A stretch of DNA of 64,000 nucleotides from Pseudoalteromonas sp. T1lg75 (GCF_002964705.1 NZ_PQCD01000005.1:124001-188000), one strand, 5' to 3'; shown: positions 8,509 to 17,502, counted from the stretch's first letter. Notes: generated from the sequence alone by a model not told the origin. A program made the numbers and translations.

Positions 8509-10575
8509 GTGCAAGCTCCCATCGCCAAAAAAATCCCCCATTTGCTTACTCAGCATGGTCAACAACGACAAGACGATTACTATTGGATGCGTGACGATCA
8601 GCGCCAAAATCCGGAAGTACTCGAGCATTTACGTGCAGAAAACGCCTATTGCGATGCCCAGTTAGCTGCTAGCTCCGCACGACAGGAGCAAATTTTCTCC
8701 GAGCTTAAGGCGCGCATCAAAAAAGATGACAACACGGTTCCGGTACGTGATGGCCACTACTGGTATCATAGCGAGGTGTCGGGGGATGACGAATACGCTA
8801 GGCACTATCGCGCCAGCAGTTTTAGCGGCGACAACAAAACCCTGCTGCTCGATGTTAACGCCCTTGCCGCAGGCCATGAGTTTTATGACTTGGCCGATAT
8901 GACGGTAAGCCCCAATGAACAACTCCTTGCTTATTGTGAAGACACCAGCGGTCGTCGTATTTATCAGGTGCGTATAAAAGACCTGCAAAGCGGTGAGTTG
9001 CTCGACGACGTGCTGCATGAATGTGAAGGGCAAGTGGTGTGGGCCAACGACAATCGCACCCTGTACTATGTTAAGAAAGATCCACAAACCCTGCTAGGGT
9101 TTCAGGTTTTTCGTCATCGTCTGGGCAGCGCCCAAAATGATGATGAGCTGGTGTATGAAGAGCAGGACCGAAGCTTTTACATGGGCCTGGGTAAAAGCCG
9201 TGATGAAAGCCTGATTTTTATCGATCTGGAAGCCACCGAAACCAGCCATACCTATGTACTTGATGCCGATGATCCTCAGGCTCAACCTCAGCCGCTTATG
9301 CCCCGCGAAATGGGCCATCTTTATGATGTCGATAAACTCGGTGAACATTTTTATATCATCACCAACCGCGCAGCGAAAAACTTTCGCCTGATGCAGGCGG
9401 ATGCCACCACCATAGCCGACCCCAATGCCTGGCGTGAGCTGATCGCGCATCGCGATAATGTCTTGCTGGAAGGCGTCGACCTGTTTAATGGCCACTGGCT
9501 GGTAACCGAGCGCGAGTTGGGGCAGATCCGTTTTGTCGTTTATCAACATCAGCAAGGCAAAATGCAGGGCGAAGGACACATCCTGGGTTTTAGCGATCCC
9601 TGTTATTACGCCGGTGTAGGGGTGAACCCCGAACCGGATGTTAGCAGTGTACGTATTTACTACAGCAGTTTGACGACGCCGGGAAGCCTGTATGAATTCG
9701 ATCTCAATACCCTGGAGCGCAAGTTGCTGAAACAGCAACAGGTACTGGGTGAGTTCAATGCGGCCCACTACCAAAGCGAACGGCTGATGATCACTGCGCG
9801 TGATGGGGTGCAGGTACCCGTTTCCCTGGTGTATCGCCGCGATACCTTCAATAAAGACGGCAGCAACCCATTACTGCAATATGGCTATGGTGCATACGGT
9901 ATCACCATAGACCCCAGTTTTTCGAGCAGCATTTTAAGCCTGCTGGACCGTGGTTTTGTCTATGCCATTGCTCATATTCGCGGCAGCGAAATGCTGGGCC
10001 GCGCCTGGTATGAAGCCGGTAAGCTGGCCCAAAAGCAGAACACCTTTAATGACTTTATCGACGTTACTCAGGCACTGGTGGCGCAGGGTTATGGCGCCGC
10101 CGATAAGATCTTTGCCAGTGGCGGCAGTGCAGGTGGCCTGTTGATGGGAGCCGTGGTTAACCAGGCGCCGCATTTATATCGTGCCATTGGCTGCCATGTA
10201 CCGTTTTTGGATGTTTTGACCACCATGCTTGATACCAGCATTCCGCTTACCACCAATGAGTATGACGAGTGGGGCAACCCCAATCATGAACAAGACTACC
10301 GCACCATAGCCGCCTACTCACCCTATGACAATATTCGTGCCCAGGCCTATCCTCATATTTTGGTGACCACAGGCTTGCATGACTCGCAGGTGCAATATTG
10401 GGAGCCCATGAAGTGGGTGGCCAAGCTGCGTGAATACAAAACCGATGACCATTTACTGTTGTTTAAAACCGACTTAGAGAGCGGTCATGGTGGGGCTTCT
10501 GGGCGCTTTAAAAGCCTGGAGGAAAAAGCGCTGGAATTTAATTTCTTCTTAACGACCCTAGACTATGAAAATTAG
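8509..10575 (+). CDS. ptrB: Oligopeptidase B (S9A prolyl oligopeptidase family)
   Basis: About 688 residues. This serine peptidase cleaves short peptides after Arg or Lys in the cytoplasm or periplasm. The N-terminal propeller includes the family opening (IPHLLTQHGQQRQDDYYWMRDD). The C-terminal alpha/beta hydrolase domain carries Ser540 in GGSAGG, Asp625 in TGLHDSQVQYWEP and His660 in ESGHGG. The GTG at 8509 is preferred over the TTG at 8503 because GAGG at 8499-8502 is then correctly spaced. The next gene overlaps its end by 11 bases, indicating translational coupling. Confidence 0.93.
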   Translation: MQAPIAKKIPHLLTQHGQQRQDDYYWMRDDQRQNPEVLEHLRAENAYCDAQLAASSARQEQIFSELKARIKKDDNTVPVRDGHYWYHSEVSGDDEYARHYRASSFSGDNKTLLLDVNALAAGHEFYDLADMTVSPNEQLLAYCEDTSGRRIYQVRIKDLQSGELLDDVLHECEGQVVWANDNRTLYYVKKDPQTLLGFQVFRHRLGSAQNDDELVYEEQDRSFYMGLGKSRDESLIFIDLEATETSHTYVLDADDPQAQPQPLMPREMGHLYDVDKLGEHFYIITNRAAKNFRLMQADATTIADPNAWRELIAHRDNVLLEGVDLFNGHWLVTERELGQIRFVVYQHQQGKMQGEGHILGFSDPCYYAGVGVNPEPDVSSVRIYYSSLTTPGSLYEFDLNTLERKLLKQQQVLGEFNAAHYQSERLMITARDGVQVPVSLVYRRDTFNKDGSNPLLQYGYGAYGITIDPSFSSSILSLLDRGFVYAIAHIRGSEMLGRAWYEAGKLAQKQNTFNDFIDVTQALVAQGYGAADKIFASGGSAGGLLMGAVVNQAPHLYRAIGCHVPFLDVLTTMLDTSIPLTTNEYDEWGNPNHEQDYRTIAAYSPYDNIRAQAYPHILVTTGLHDSQVQYWEPMKWVAKLREYKTDDHLLLFKTDLESGHGGASGRFKSLEEKALEFNFFLTTLDYEN

Positions 10576-11158
10576 CGGCTTATCCCAGGCATGTGAGAAT
10601 AATAAGGGGCCTATCCTCGCCGAATTAACGCAGATCTTTGCCCATACTCAGAGAGTGTTGGAAATTGGTTCGGGCACCGGCCAGCATGCGCTGCATTTTG
10701 CCGCGCATCTTCCCCACCTGCTTTGGCAAACCAGCGATTTGGCTTATAACCATGCGCTGATCAACCAGGTGATCGGCACTGCCGAGGGCGATAACATTCT
10801 GCCGCCGCTGGCGTTGGATCTCGAACATAGCTGGCCGTTAGCGCAAGTTGACGGCATTTTCACCGCCAATACCCTGCATATTGTCAGCGAGGAGCTGGTG
10901 CGGGCATTTTTCCATGGGGTGCAGCGGCACCTGAGCCGGGGCGGCAACTTGTGCATCTATGGGCCCTTTAATTACAACGGTACTTATACCAGCGAGAGCA
11001 ATGCTCGTTTCGATGCCAGTTTGCGCGGGCGCGACCCGCAAAGTGGTTTGCGTGAGCAGCAATGGGTGGTGGGTTTGGCCGAGGCCGCCGGGCTCGAGCT
11101 CTGTGCCGACATTGCCATGCCGGCCAATAACCGTTTACTGCACTTTATACGGAGATAA
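10565..11158 (+). CDS. DUF938 SAM-dependent methyltransferase-like protein
   Basis: 197 residues. The Rossmann motif I is clear (VLEIGSGTGQHALHFA), followed by an acidic motif II and the DUF938 signatures GIFTANTLHI and LCIYGPFNYNGTYTSESN. The family is widespread in proteobacteria and its substrate is unknown. The start overlaps the end of ptrB, so the two form one transcription unit. The 3' end overlaps the convergent DUF482 gene by 24 bases. Confidence 0.9.
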   Translation: MKISGLSQACENNKGPILAELTQIFAHTQRVLEIGSGTGQHALHFAAHLPHLLWQTSDLAYNHALINQVIGTAEGDNILPPLALDLEHSWPLAQVDGIFTANTLHIVSEELVRAFFHGVQRHLSRGGNLCIYGPFNYNGTYTSESNARFDASLRGRDPQSGLREQQWVVGLAEAAGLELCADIAMPANNRLLHFIRR

Positions 11159-12283
11159 TCCTGCACATTGTTGCATATACCGGCTATATTGCTGCGTTTC
11201 GCGAACGATAAAGTCCTCAATGGCCGCCTCAAAGGGGCTGTTGATAAAACGGTGGCAGGAATGGGTCAGCTGGGGGGTAAAGCCTCGGGCTAATTTATGC
11301 TCCCCCTGGGCGCCGCCATTAAAGTGCGCCAACCTCTCTTTGATACAATATTCAATGCCTTGATAATAACAAAGCTCGAAGTGCAGGCGGTCATAGTGCT
11401 CAAGGCAGCCCCAGTAGCGCCCGTATAGGGTGTCTTTGCCGCGCAGAAACAGGCTGGCGGCAACCAGGTTATCGCCATCATAGGCGCAGATCACCACTAA
11501 CTGTTCACTCAGTCCCTGTTTGAGCCGGGTAAAAAAGTCGGCATTTAAATAGCCGAGATGACCCGAGCGTTTTAGGTAAGTACGTTGATAAAAGGCGCTG
11601 AGCGCCTGCATATGCACCGACGTAATTTCATCACCGCTGGCAACCTCAATTCTAAGCCCTGCCTTGGCGACCGCGGCACGCTCCTTGATTATATTCTTGC
11701 GTTTGCGGGCCTTTAATTGCTGGCAAAATTCATCAAAGTTACGGTAGCCTTGATTGTGCCATTGAAACTGCACCGTAATGCGCCTGGCCAGACCTTGCTC
11801 TTGTAATTGCTCGGCCAGGGCCTGCGAGCAAAAATTGATATGCCAGCCGGACCAGCCCAATTGCCGCGCCTGCTCATCCAGGGCGTTACCTATGGCTGCG
11901 AGAGCCTGTTGCCTATCCACCGCCTCGCTTAGGGCTAAACGCGCCCCGGTCACCGGCGTAAAGGGCACGGCGCACAGCCACTTGGGGTAATAGTTAAAGC
12001 CATGTGCCTCGTAGGCTTCGGCGATGGCCCAGTCGAACACGTATTCACCGTAAGAGTGGCTTTTAATATAGCCTATGGCTAGGCCAACAGGTTCTTGGTC
12101 GTGGTACAGCAGCAAATGGTGGGGTTGCCAGCCGGTGCGAGCGCTGGCGCAGTTCGTTTGCTCCAGGGCACGAATAAACTCATAGCTGGAAAAGGGATCC
12201 TCGGCGGCGGCAAAAAAGCGCTGCCAGAGCGACCGACCCACCGCCTGTATGCTGGGAACAAAGCGGACACTGAAGTTATTCAT
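11135..12283 (-). CDS. DUF482/FemAB-like GNAT N-acyltransferase
   Basis: About 382 residues with the family's signatures: KNIIKERAAV, LYGRYWGC, FELCYYQGIEYCI, and the C-terminal FNGGAQGEHKLARGF, which is highly conserved in DUF482 (annotated as peptidoglycan-recognition or N-acyltransferase; no proven substrate). ATG at 12283 is chosen because it overlaps the stop of the upstream hydrolase (ATGAATAA) and starts at conserved sequence; a longer frame to 12328 only overlaps that gene. It is coupled to the hydrolase. Confidence 0.87.
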   Translation of the reverse strand: MNNFSVRFVPSIQAVGRSLWQRFFAAAEDPFSSYEFIRALEQTNCASARTGWQPHHLLLYHDQEPVGLAIGYIKSHSYGEYVFDWAIAEAYEAHGFNYYPKWLCAVPFTPVTGARLALSEAVDRQQALAAIGNALDEQARQLGWSGWHINFCSQALAEQLQEQGLARRITVQFQWHNQGYRNFDEFCQQLKARKRKNIIKERAAVAKAGLRIEVASGDEITSVHMQALSAFYQRTYLKRSGHLGYLNADFFTRLKQGLSEQLVVICAYDGDNLVAASLFLRGKDTLYGRYWGCLEHYDRLHFELCYYQGIEYCIKERLAHFNGGAQGEHKLARGFTPQLTHSCHRFINSPFEAAIEDFIVRETQQYSRYMQQCAGLSPYKVQ

Positions 12284-13616
12284 GCACACGCTCGAGGAAG
12301 GTGCGCATATCCTGCTCCAGCTCGGCATAAAAGGGGTTATAGGTCAGGCGCTTAAGTGGTCCTTTGGCCAGATTTGCTGCGGTGCGCTCGCCAATCAGTA
12401 CCTGAGGCTGGGTTTTACAGCGGCGGTATGCCAGGTCGTCTTCAAGGTAGGAACCACAGTTGCGATAGCGTCCCTGAGCCCCGTAATAGGGATGATTTGG
12501 CGCATTAACCACGCTGATATGCGATAAGTCGAGGATCTTGTTACAGGGTGCCTGATTGGCTTTGCAGGCATAGTTGCGCAGCGGGAAGTCATCGCCTAAA
12601 TAGTTTAGTGCCCCTTGTGGATTGCCATAATAGACCAACATATCCTTGGCGCTGTTGGGGCGTGCCTGGGGATTATGCCAGGCCTTAGCCAGGGCCAGGG
12701 TGGCGTGTGCGTCTATGGTGGTATCCACCTCGCTTTGGACGATAAAGAGCGGCAAGTCGGGCAGAGTTGCCTTGGCTAGACGTTCGTTGTCGATACGGCG
12801 CATGGCCTCATGGGCCAGGCTCGCGGCGGCAAAAGGGAAGGACTCGTACTTGGCAAAGTCGATATCGGCGTCTTTATCTATCCAGTTTACGAAGGGGATA
12901 CGGTCTATCCATTTCGCCAGCCAGCCCTGCTTATTATGGGGCTCGGTTGCCGGTGACCACAGCATCAAGGCCTGAACTTGGCTTGGTACCGGCTGTTCGA
13001 TGAGATTAGCCAAGGCCAACGCGGCACCGGTGGAATAGCCGCCGATAATGACCTGATCGAAGTCTTGGCTGGTGCGGGCGATGGCGTAGTTTGCCAGCGC
13101 CCGCCATTGTTTAAAGCTCACCTCTTGAAGATCGCTGGCGGCACTGCCATGGCCGGGGAGCAGCACGGTGCGCACATTAAAGCCCTGGCGATAGAAAAAG
13201 GCCGCTAATGAGTGATAGCTGAAGGGAGAGTCGGTCAGGCCATGCAGTAACAGTACGGCTTTATTGCTAGTGGGGTGTCGTAGCTCAAAGGGACTCAGCA
13301 GGTCGCTCACGGTTAAGTCGGCCTCTAGGCTTCCTTGGGCTTGCAGTAACTTGACGGTTTCCGTGTGCACCGGGCAAGGCAGGCCGGCTCTGGGGTTTCG
13401 CGTCTCTATCCACTCCCGGGCCGAGGCCAGATAAGCGCTGAAGGGCGGCAGGGTGTCAAGCTTGAGCGCTCGCACGGAGGCGTCATTGGCAAAGCGATGG
13501 GTGCCGTTTTTTTTAGCCGCCATGATGTAGTCGATATCGTCGATATGACTAAGGCAGGTTTGTGCCCAGGTTACCGAACTGGTTAGGCCGAGTAGGAAAC
13601 ATAAAAACAAGCGCAT
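12276..13616 (-). CDS. Secreted alpha/beta hydrolase
   Basis: About 446 residues with a signal peptide (MRLFLCFLLGLTSSVTWAQ). The alpha/beta hydrolase core shows an oxyanion-type HGLTDSPFSYHSL and the nucleophile elbow GGYSTGAA (GxSxG). The C-terminal third has several Cys residues (NYACKANQAPCNK, YRRCKTQ) that may form disulfides in the periplasm. Probably an esterase or lipase; substrate unknown. ATG 13616 is preferred over an upstream in-frame start because it begins the signal peptide. Operon with the DUF482 gene. Confidence 0.82.
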   Translation of the reverse strand: MRLFLCFLLGLTSSVTWAQTCLSHIDDIDYIMAAKKNGTHRFANDASVRALKLDTLPPFSAYLASAREWIETRNPRAGLPCPVHTETVKLLQAQGSLEADLTVSDLLSPFELRHPTSNKAVLLLHGLTDSPFSYHSLAAFFYRQGFNVRTVLLPGHGSAASDLQEVSFKQWRALANYAIARTSQDFDQVIIGGYSTGAALALANLIEQPVPSQVQALMLWSPATEPHNKQGWLAKWIDRIPFVNWIDKDADIDFAKYESFPFAAASLAHEAMRRIDNERLAKATLPDLPLFIVQSEVDTTIDAHATLALAKAWHNPQARPNSAKDMLVYYGNPQGALNYLGDDFPLRNYACKANQAPCNKILDLSHISVVNAPNHPYYGAQGRYRNCGSYLEDDLAYRRCKTQPQVLIGERTAANLAKGPLKRLTYNPFYAELEQDMRTFLERVHE

Positions 13617-13675
13617 CGCTTTGATCTCTGGATAATTTATAACGGGCAGCATAACAAAGCGGTGATTTTACGCCT

Positions 13676-13727
13676 AGCCCTAATCGCGAGCCCTGAGCGC
13701 CAGCCCTGAGCGCGAGCCCTAATCGGA
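13676..13727. repeat. Four tandem copies of a 13-bp unit
   Basis: Copies at 13676-13688, 13689-13701, 13702-13714 and 13715-13727 read AGCCCTAATCGCG, AGCCCTGAGCGCC, AGCCCTGAGCGCG and AGCCCTAATCGGA. The last copy contains the stop codon and final codons of the Lrp-type regulator, so the array seems to have grown from the gene's 3' end. Confidence 0.9.
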
Positions 13728-14204
13728 CAAGGGCAACTGCCAGCGCGAGAAGGTTTGTTTAAGAACCACGGTGGACTCGATCGCCGCGATATCCTGGCAA
13801 CTGCCCAGGGCGTGTTTGACAAAGTGCTCGTAGCTGACCAGATCCCGTGCCACGATTTTTAACAGGTAGTCGTATTCGCCGGTGATCACCGAGCATTCCT
13901 GTACCTGAGCCAGTGAGGCCACATGATCCTCAAAACGCTGGGCGGCACTGGCGGCATTTTGGGTTAGTTTGATCAGCGCATACACAGAGATTGCAAAACC
14001 CAACTTGGCGGCATCAAGATGAGCATGATAACCGCGAATATAACCGGCCTGCTGAAGCTTGTTGATGCGGCGCAGCACCGGCGTATCGGAAAGGTTAACC
14101 CGTTGCGCCAACTCGCTGACCGCCATGCGCCCATCTTGTTGCAGCAGGGCCAACAATTGCAGGTCTTTTTGGTCGATTTTTATTTTTTGGTTGGAATCAC
14201 TCAT
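13719..14204 (-). CDS. Lrp/AsnC-family transcriptional regulator
   Basis: 161 residues: an N-terminal winged helix-turn-helix (DLQLLALLQQDGRMAVSELAQRVNLSDTP, then VLRRINKLQQAGYI) and a C-terminal RAM/ligand-binding domain (GEYDYLLKIVARDLVSYEHF). These regulators bind amino acids and often control a neighbouring amino-acid pathway. The gene is divergent from the PrnB-like and kynureninase-like pair, with a dyad operator between, so an aromatic amino acid is a reasonable effector (inference). Confidence 0.92.
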   Translation of the reverse strand: MSDSNQKIKIDQKDLQLLALLQQDGRMAVSELAQRVNLSDTPVLRRINKLQQAGYIRGYHAHLDAAKLGFAISVYALIKLTQNAASAAQRFEDHVASLAQVQECSVITGEYDYLLKIVARDLVSYEHFVKHALGSCQDIAAIESTVVLKQTFSRWQLPLSD

Positions 14205-14252
14205 TGTCTAATCTTTTTTAGAGTATCCCTTCAAATATACCCGGTGTTTGTG

Positions 14253-14273
14253 GTGAAAGTTAAGTAATTTCAC
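14253..14273. promoter_or_regulatory. Candidate Lrp-type operator dyad
   Basis: GTGAAA and TTTCAC form a perfect inverted repeat separated by 9 AT-rich bases, 21 bp in all. It lies in the 121-base gap between the divergent regulator and the PrnB-like gene. The size and AT-rich centre fit an Lrp/AsnC dimer site. Confidence 0.55.
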
Positions 14274-14325
14274 TTTTAAAGCTATGCTAATTTGTAGTCA
14301 TTATCGACTAATTTACGAGCGTATT

Positions 14326-15498
14326 ATGGTTAGCCACTCAGCCGCGTTTGATCGCTGGATCCGCACCGATTTCGTTTCCTTTAATAACGAACTAGAAGAC
14401 TTGTATTGGCAACAAGAGGACAAGGCCAATGTTGTTGGCGTTGGTGAGGAAATTAAAGAAGCCATGGTGTTACAGGGTAACGCACTTATTCAGCGCCTGG
14501 TGGATGAGGGCAATACCGACCAAGGCTTTGATAAGGCCTTTGATCTGTTAGGGAATGTGGGCTTGTTTATGGCCGCTTGTCGTCGCCATGAGATCACCGA
14601 ACCGTCGCGGGAAACCCAATCGCCATTGACGGCAGCCTCGACCTTGGCCATGCATATCGGTGCCTCGATTGGCGTTACGCCACGCTTTGCCACCGCCCAT
14701 TTAACCACGCATAACAGTGCCGAGAACGGGCTGTATAAACGCTTTACCGATCTGGCCGACGAGAAACTTTTTGTCGATTACAATACTAAAGGCATCCTCG
14801 CCTATAAGCGTGCCGCCGATGCCCTGCTACGCTTGCAACCCTTAGGGATTTCTCACCCCATAGCCGCCGATCTCCTGTTGGTGGCCGAGCAGGCTTTAAA
14901 GGATGTAATGGCGAGCAACCGCTATCTTTTTCAACACCTGGATACCGATCGTTTCTTCTATTGCGTGCGGCCCTATTACAAGCCCTATCGTGTCGGTAAA
15001 GAGGTGTATCGTGGTGCCAATGCGGGTGATTTTGCTGGTATCAACGTCATTGATATGCTGTTAGGTCTTTGTCAGGCCAATGAGGTCAGCTATTCGCAAC
15101 TGCTGGTGGATAAGTTTCTTTATATGATGCCTCAAGATCAACAGATCCTGCGCCACTGCATGCGTTTGCCTTCCTTTATGGATGAATTTCTTCAAGTCGG
15201 TGAGCAGCATCATAAGGCCAGTTGGTTCCAGGAAAACCTCAAAGCCTTTTTAACCGTGTGCAAGCTGCATGGGCAAACCGCCATTCAGCACCACAATCAG
15301 CTGGTGGAGAAATACATTCGCGTGCCGAATGAGCAACTCGGGGCCGAGCATCAAGAAAAGGTCACCGCCAGTGGTCCGCCCTTGCCTGTGCTGTTGGCGC
15401 AGTTGGAAAAGCTCCGTGACCGTCGTGCCGCCCGTCCTCGCGATGATATTTTTACCCGCTTCGATGATGTACAGCGACTAACTAAGATGGTGGATTAA
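14326..15498 (+). CDS. PrnB-family (DUF1864) heme-dependent oxygenase-like protein
   Basis: About 390 residues. It resembles the PrnB/DUF1864 branch of the tryptophan 2,3-dioxygenase/IDO superfamily. The segment HNQLVEKYI near the C-terminus aligns with the proximal heme-ligand helix of IDO (HLQIVTKYI), making His323 the likely axial ligand. PrnB itself rearranges chlorotryptophan in pyrrolnitrin synthesis, but no halogenase genes are present here, so an oxidative tryptophan or related indole step is more likely. The start is set at MVSHSAAFDRW, where conservation should begin. The PLP enzyme follows after 3 bases. Confidence 0.78.
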   Translation: MVSHSAAFDRWIRTDFVSFNNELEDLYWQQEDKANVVGVGEEIKEAMVLQGNALIQRLVDEGNTDQGFDKAFDLLGNVGLFMAACRRHEITEPSRETQSPLTAASTLAMHIGASIGVTPRFATAHLTTHNSAENGLYKRFTDLADEKLFVDYNTKGILAYKRAADALLRLQPLGISHPIAADLLLVAEQALKDVMASNRYLFQHLDTDRFFYCVRPYYKPYRVGKEVYRGANAGDFAGINVIDMLLGLCQANEVSYSQLLVDKFLYMMPQDQQILRHCMRLPSFMDEFLQVGEQHHKASWFQENLKAFLTVCKLHGQTAIQHHNQLVEKYIRVPNEQLGAEHQEKVTASGPPLPVLLAQLEKLRDRRAARPRDDIFTRFDDVQRLTKMVD

Positions 15499-15501
15499 GC
15501 C

Positions 15502-16611
15502 TTGAAAAATCAGTTTCGTTTGCCCGCAGGGCCCTATTTCTTAAGTCACTCGGTCGGTCGTCCACTGCGCTCGACAGAGCAGCACTTTCATGAGCATTTT
15601 TTTGCTCCCTGGCAACAGGGACAAAGCGAGCCTTGGCCCCAATGGCTGGGGGCGGTAGAGGACTTTACCGCTGCGCTGGCACGTCTGTTTAACTCGGATG
15701 CCAGGTTGTTTTGTCCCCAGCTGAACCTTTCCAGCGCTCTGAGCAAGCTGGTGATGGCGCACCCGAGTTTGTGCAAAGCCAAATGCAAGGTGTTGATGTC
15801 GGAACAAGACTTTCCCAGCATGGGTTTTGCACTGCAAAAGTCTCTGGCTCCCGATAGTGAGATAGTGTTTATTCCCGCCGCCGAGGATGTCAGCGATATC
15901 CAGGTGTGGCAGAAGCATATGCAAGCGGATATGGATCTGGTGTTTATCAGTCAGGTGTATTCTAATTCCGGGCGCCAGGCGCCGGTGGCCGAGATAGTGA
16001 GCGCCGCTAAGCAGTTGGGGGTTATGAGTCTGGTCGATGTGGCGCAGGGAGCCGGGGTGCTGCCCCTGGATTTAGCCAAGGTGCAACCGGACTTTATGAT
16101 AGGATCGAGCGTAAAATGGCTTTGCGGTGGCCCGGGAGCCGCCTATTTATGGCTTAGCGCCGAGCAATTACCTGGCTGTGAACCTAAGGATGTAGGCTGG
16201 TTCTCCCATGCCAATCCATTCGAATTCGATATCCACCATTTTGCCTATCACGACAGTGCGCTGCGTTTTTGGGGAGGCACACCCAGCGTTGCCCCTTATG
16301 TGTTAGCGGCGCACAGTATCAATTGGTTTAATGACTTTGGCATCGACAAGGTACGCGCGCATAACCTGAAACTGCAAGGGCAATTACTTGAAGAATGTGC
16401 CCCCCTTGCGGCATCACCACTGGATGCACGGCGGCGCAGCGGTACCTTGATTCTTCATGCCGGCGACAGGCAAGAGCAGATGATGCAGGAGTTAGCGCAG
16501 CATAATATCAGTGTGGATGCGCGCCACCTCGGAGCCCGAGTGTCGTTTCACATCTATAACGACGAACAGGATGTGGCGCAGCTGGTATCAGCGTTAAAGC
16601 GGTTTATTTAA
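15502..16611 (+). CDS. Kynureninase-like class V PLP enzyme
   Basis: 369 residues from a TTG start 3 bases after the PrnB-like stop. It is a fold-type I enzyme: VDVAQGAGVLPLDL contains the aspartate contacting the pyridine ring, and Lys205 in SSVKWLCGGPG is the Schiff-base lysine. The later WFSHANPFEFD and LRFWGGTPSVAPY stretches are kynureninase-like. The likely reaction is beta-carbon cleavage or transfer on an aromatic amino-acid derivative made by the PrnB-like protein. No kynurenine formamidase lies nearby. The 3' end overlaps the convergent DUF4124 gene by 18 bases. Confidence 0.82.
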   Translation: MKNQFRLPAGPYFLSHSVGRPLRSTEQHFHEHFFAPWQQGQSEPWPQWLGAVEDFTAALARLFNSDARLFCPQLNLSSALSKLVMAHPSLCKAKCKVLMSEQDFPSMGFALQKSLAPDSEIVFIPAAEDVSDIQVWQKHMQADMDLVFISQVYSNSGRQAPVAEIVSAAKQLGVMSLVDVAQGAGVLPLDLAKVQPDFMIGSSVKWLCGGPGAAYLWLSAEQLPGCEPKDVGWFSHANPFEFDIHHFAYHDSALRFWGGTPSVAPYVLAAHSINWFNDFGIDKVRAHNLKLQGQLLEECAPLAASPLDARRRSGTLILHAGDRQEQMMQELAQHNISVDARHLGARVSFHIYNDEQDVAQLVSALKRFI

Positions 16612-17103
16612 CTTGGCCGCCGCGTTGATATTTTCTTTGTACTTTTGCAATTCGCTGATCGCCTTCTTTTCATTGTCGATAAGAGCGCGATAGTTGGCGC
16701 GTACTATGGTGGCCTGCTGCTTCTTCGCATTGTCGATAGAGTCGCTGCCTAAATAGTTGGCGGTGGCCTGATTCATATTATCAAGTTGCGCCAGATCTTC
16801 AGCCATACGCGTTTCGTAGTCACTGATATTACGTTCGTGCATGGCGATGCGGCGGTCGTATTCTTGCGACTTCAGATAGCTGTCTACCTCACTCACATTG
16901 GGCTGTTGAGAATCGTCTTCTTCGCTGGTCACGGCCGTCACTGTTTTAGCACCAGAGTAACGCACCTTAATAATTTGCGCGTCTTTGCCACAGGGCTGCT
17001 GACTAAAGGTTGCCACGCCATTGATGGTGCATTTATAAACCGCCGCATAGCTGGGCAAGGTGGTCAAACAAAGTGCCGCGGCAAATATAACTGGGTATTT
17101 CAT
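16594..17103 (-). CDS. Periplasmic DUF4124-type protein with coiled coil
   Basis: 169 residues: a signal peptide (MKYPVIFAAALCLTTLPSYA), a short DUF4124-like domain with two Cys (VYKCTINGVATFSQQPCG), an acidic linker, and a charged helical C-terminus (about 85-160) likely to form a coiled coil. DUF4124 proteins are small envelope proteins without a defined role. A 10-bp palindrome GGACATGTCC lies at 17105-17114 immediately before the start codon. Confidence 0.75.
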   Translation of the reverse strand: MKYPVIFAAALCLTTLPSYAAVYKCTINGVATFSQQPCGKDAQIIKVRYSGAKTVTAVTSEEDDSQQPNVSEVDSYLKSQEYDRRIAMHERNISDYETRMAEDLAQLDNMNQATANYLGSDSIDNAKKQQATIVRANYRALIDNEKKAISELQKYKENINAAAKLNKPL

Positions 17104-17340
17104 AGGACATGTCCGTATGGTTAGGGTTATAAGATTCTAGAACTTTCCATTGGGAAATCAACACCCCGTTAACAATCTAATATATTAGTCGCGGCTATTT
17201 CCGCTGACAGAGTGGGTGCTGTGTATAGGTATATTGCCGATAGTATCAAGCTCTAATTAAGCTTTAGTTAAGGAGATGGGGGGCGCGATTGAACTTTGGG
17301 CGCTTGCGACTGAACGCCGAAAAGCAAAAAATCGCGACAA
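17104..17340. other. Intergenic region before the tRNA-linked element
   Basis: No ORF or RNA gene recognised. An AT-rich stretch (17165-17265) may hold the promoter of the DUF4124 gene. From 17280 the sequence becomes GC-rich with short repeats (GCGCGATT, GCGACTGAACGCC). Confidence 0.4.
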
Positions 17341-17500
17341 TACGTGGCTTTTTTAACTAATGGCTTCTATTCGGGAAGAGCGCTTGTGCCTCCAGCGCTT
17401 GCAGCCGCACTCACTCCTACGGGCGCCTGCGCGGCTCAAAATGTTCCTGACATTTTGTCGAACAAGGGTTCGAACCAAGTCCGCCTGCTCGAAATTTAGT
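17341..17500. repeat. tRNA-linked element with T-arm mimic and hairpins
   Basis: This stretch lies just beyond the terminator of the minus-strand tRNA-Ser pair. It contains AGGGTTCGAACC, identical in core to a tRNA T-arm, next to a hairpin (AAAATGT-TCCTG-ACATTTT), then a GC-rich segment with repeated GCGCTTG. No complete tRNA can be folded from it. It looks like a tRNA-derived or tRNA-associated repeat; whether it recurs in the genome cannot be seen here. Confidence 0.45.
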
Positions 17501-17502
17501 TA

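Noticed and set aside
9094..9774. 226-residue ORF antisense to ptrB
   Set aside because: No ribosome-binding site or family motif; it lies wholly within a conserved enzyme gene and mirrors its codon bias.
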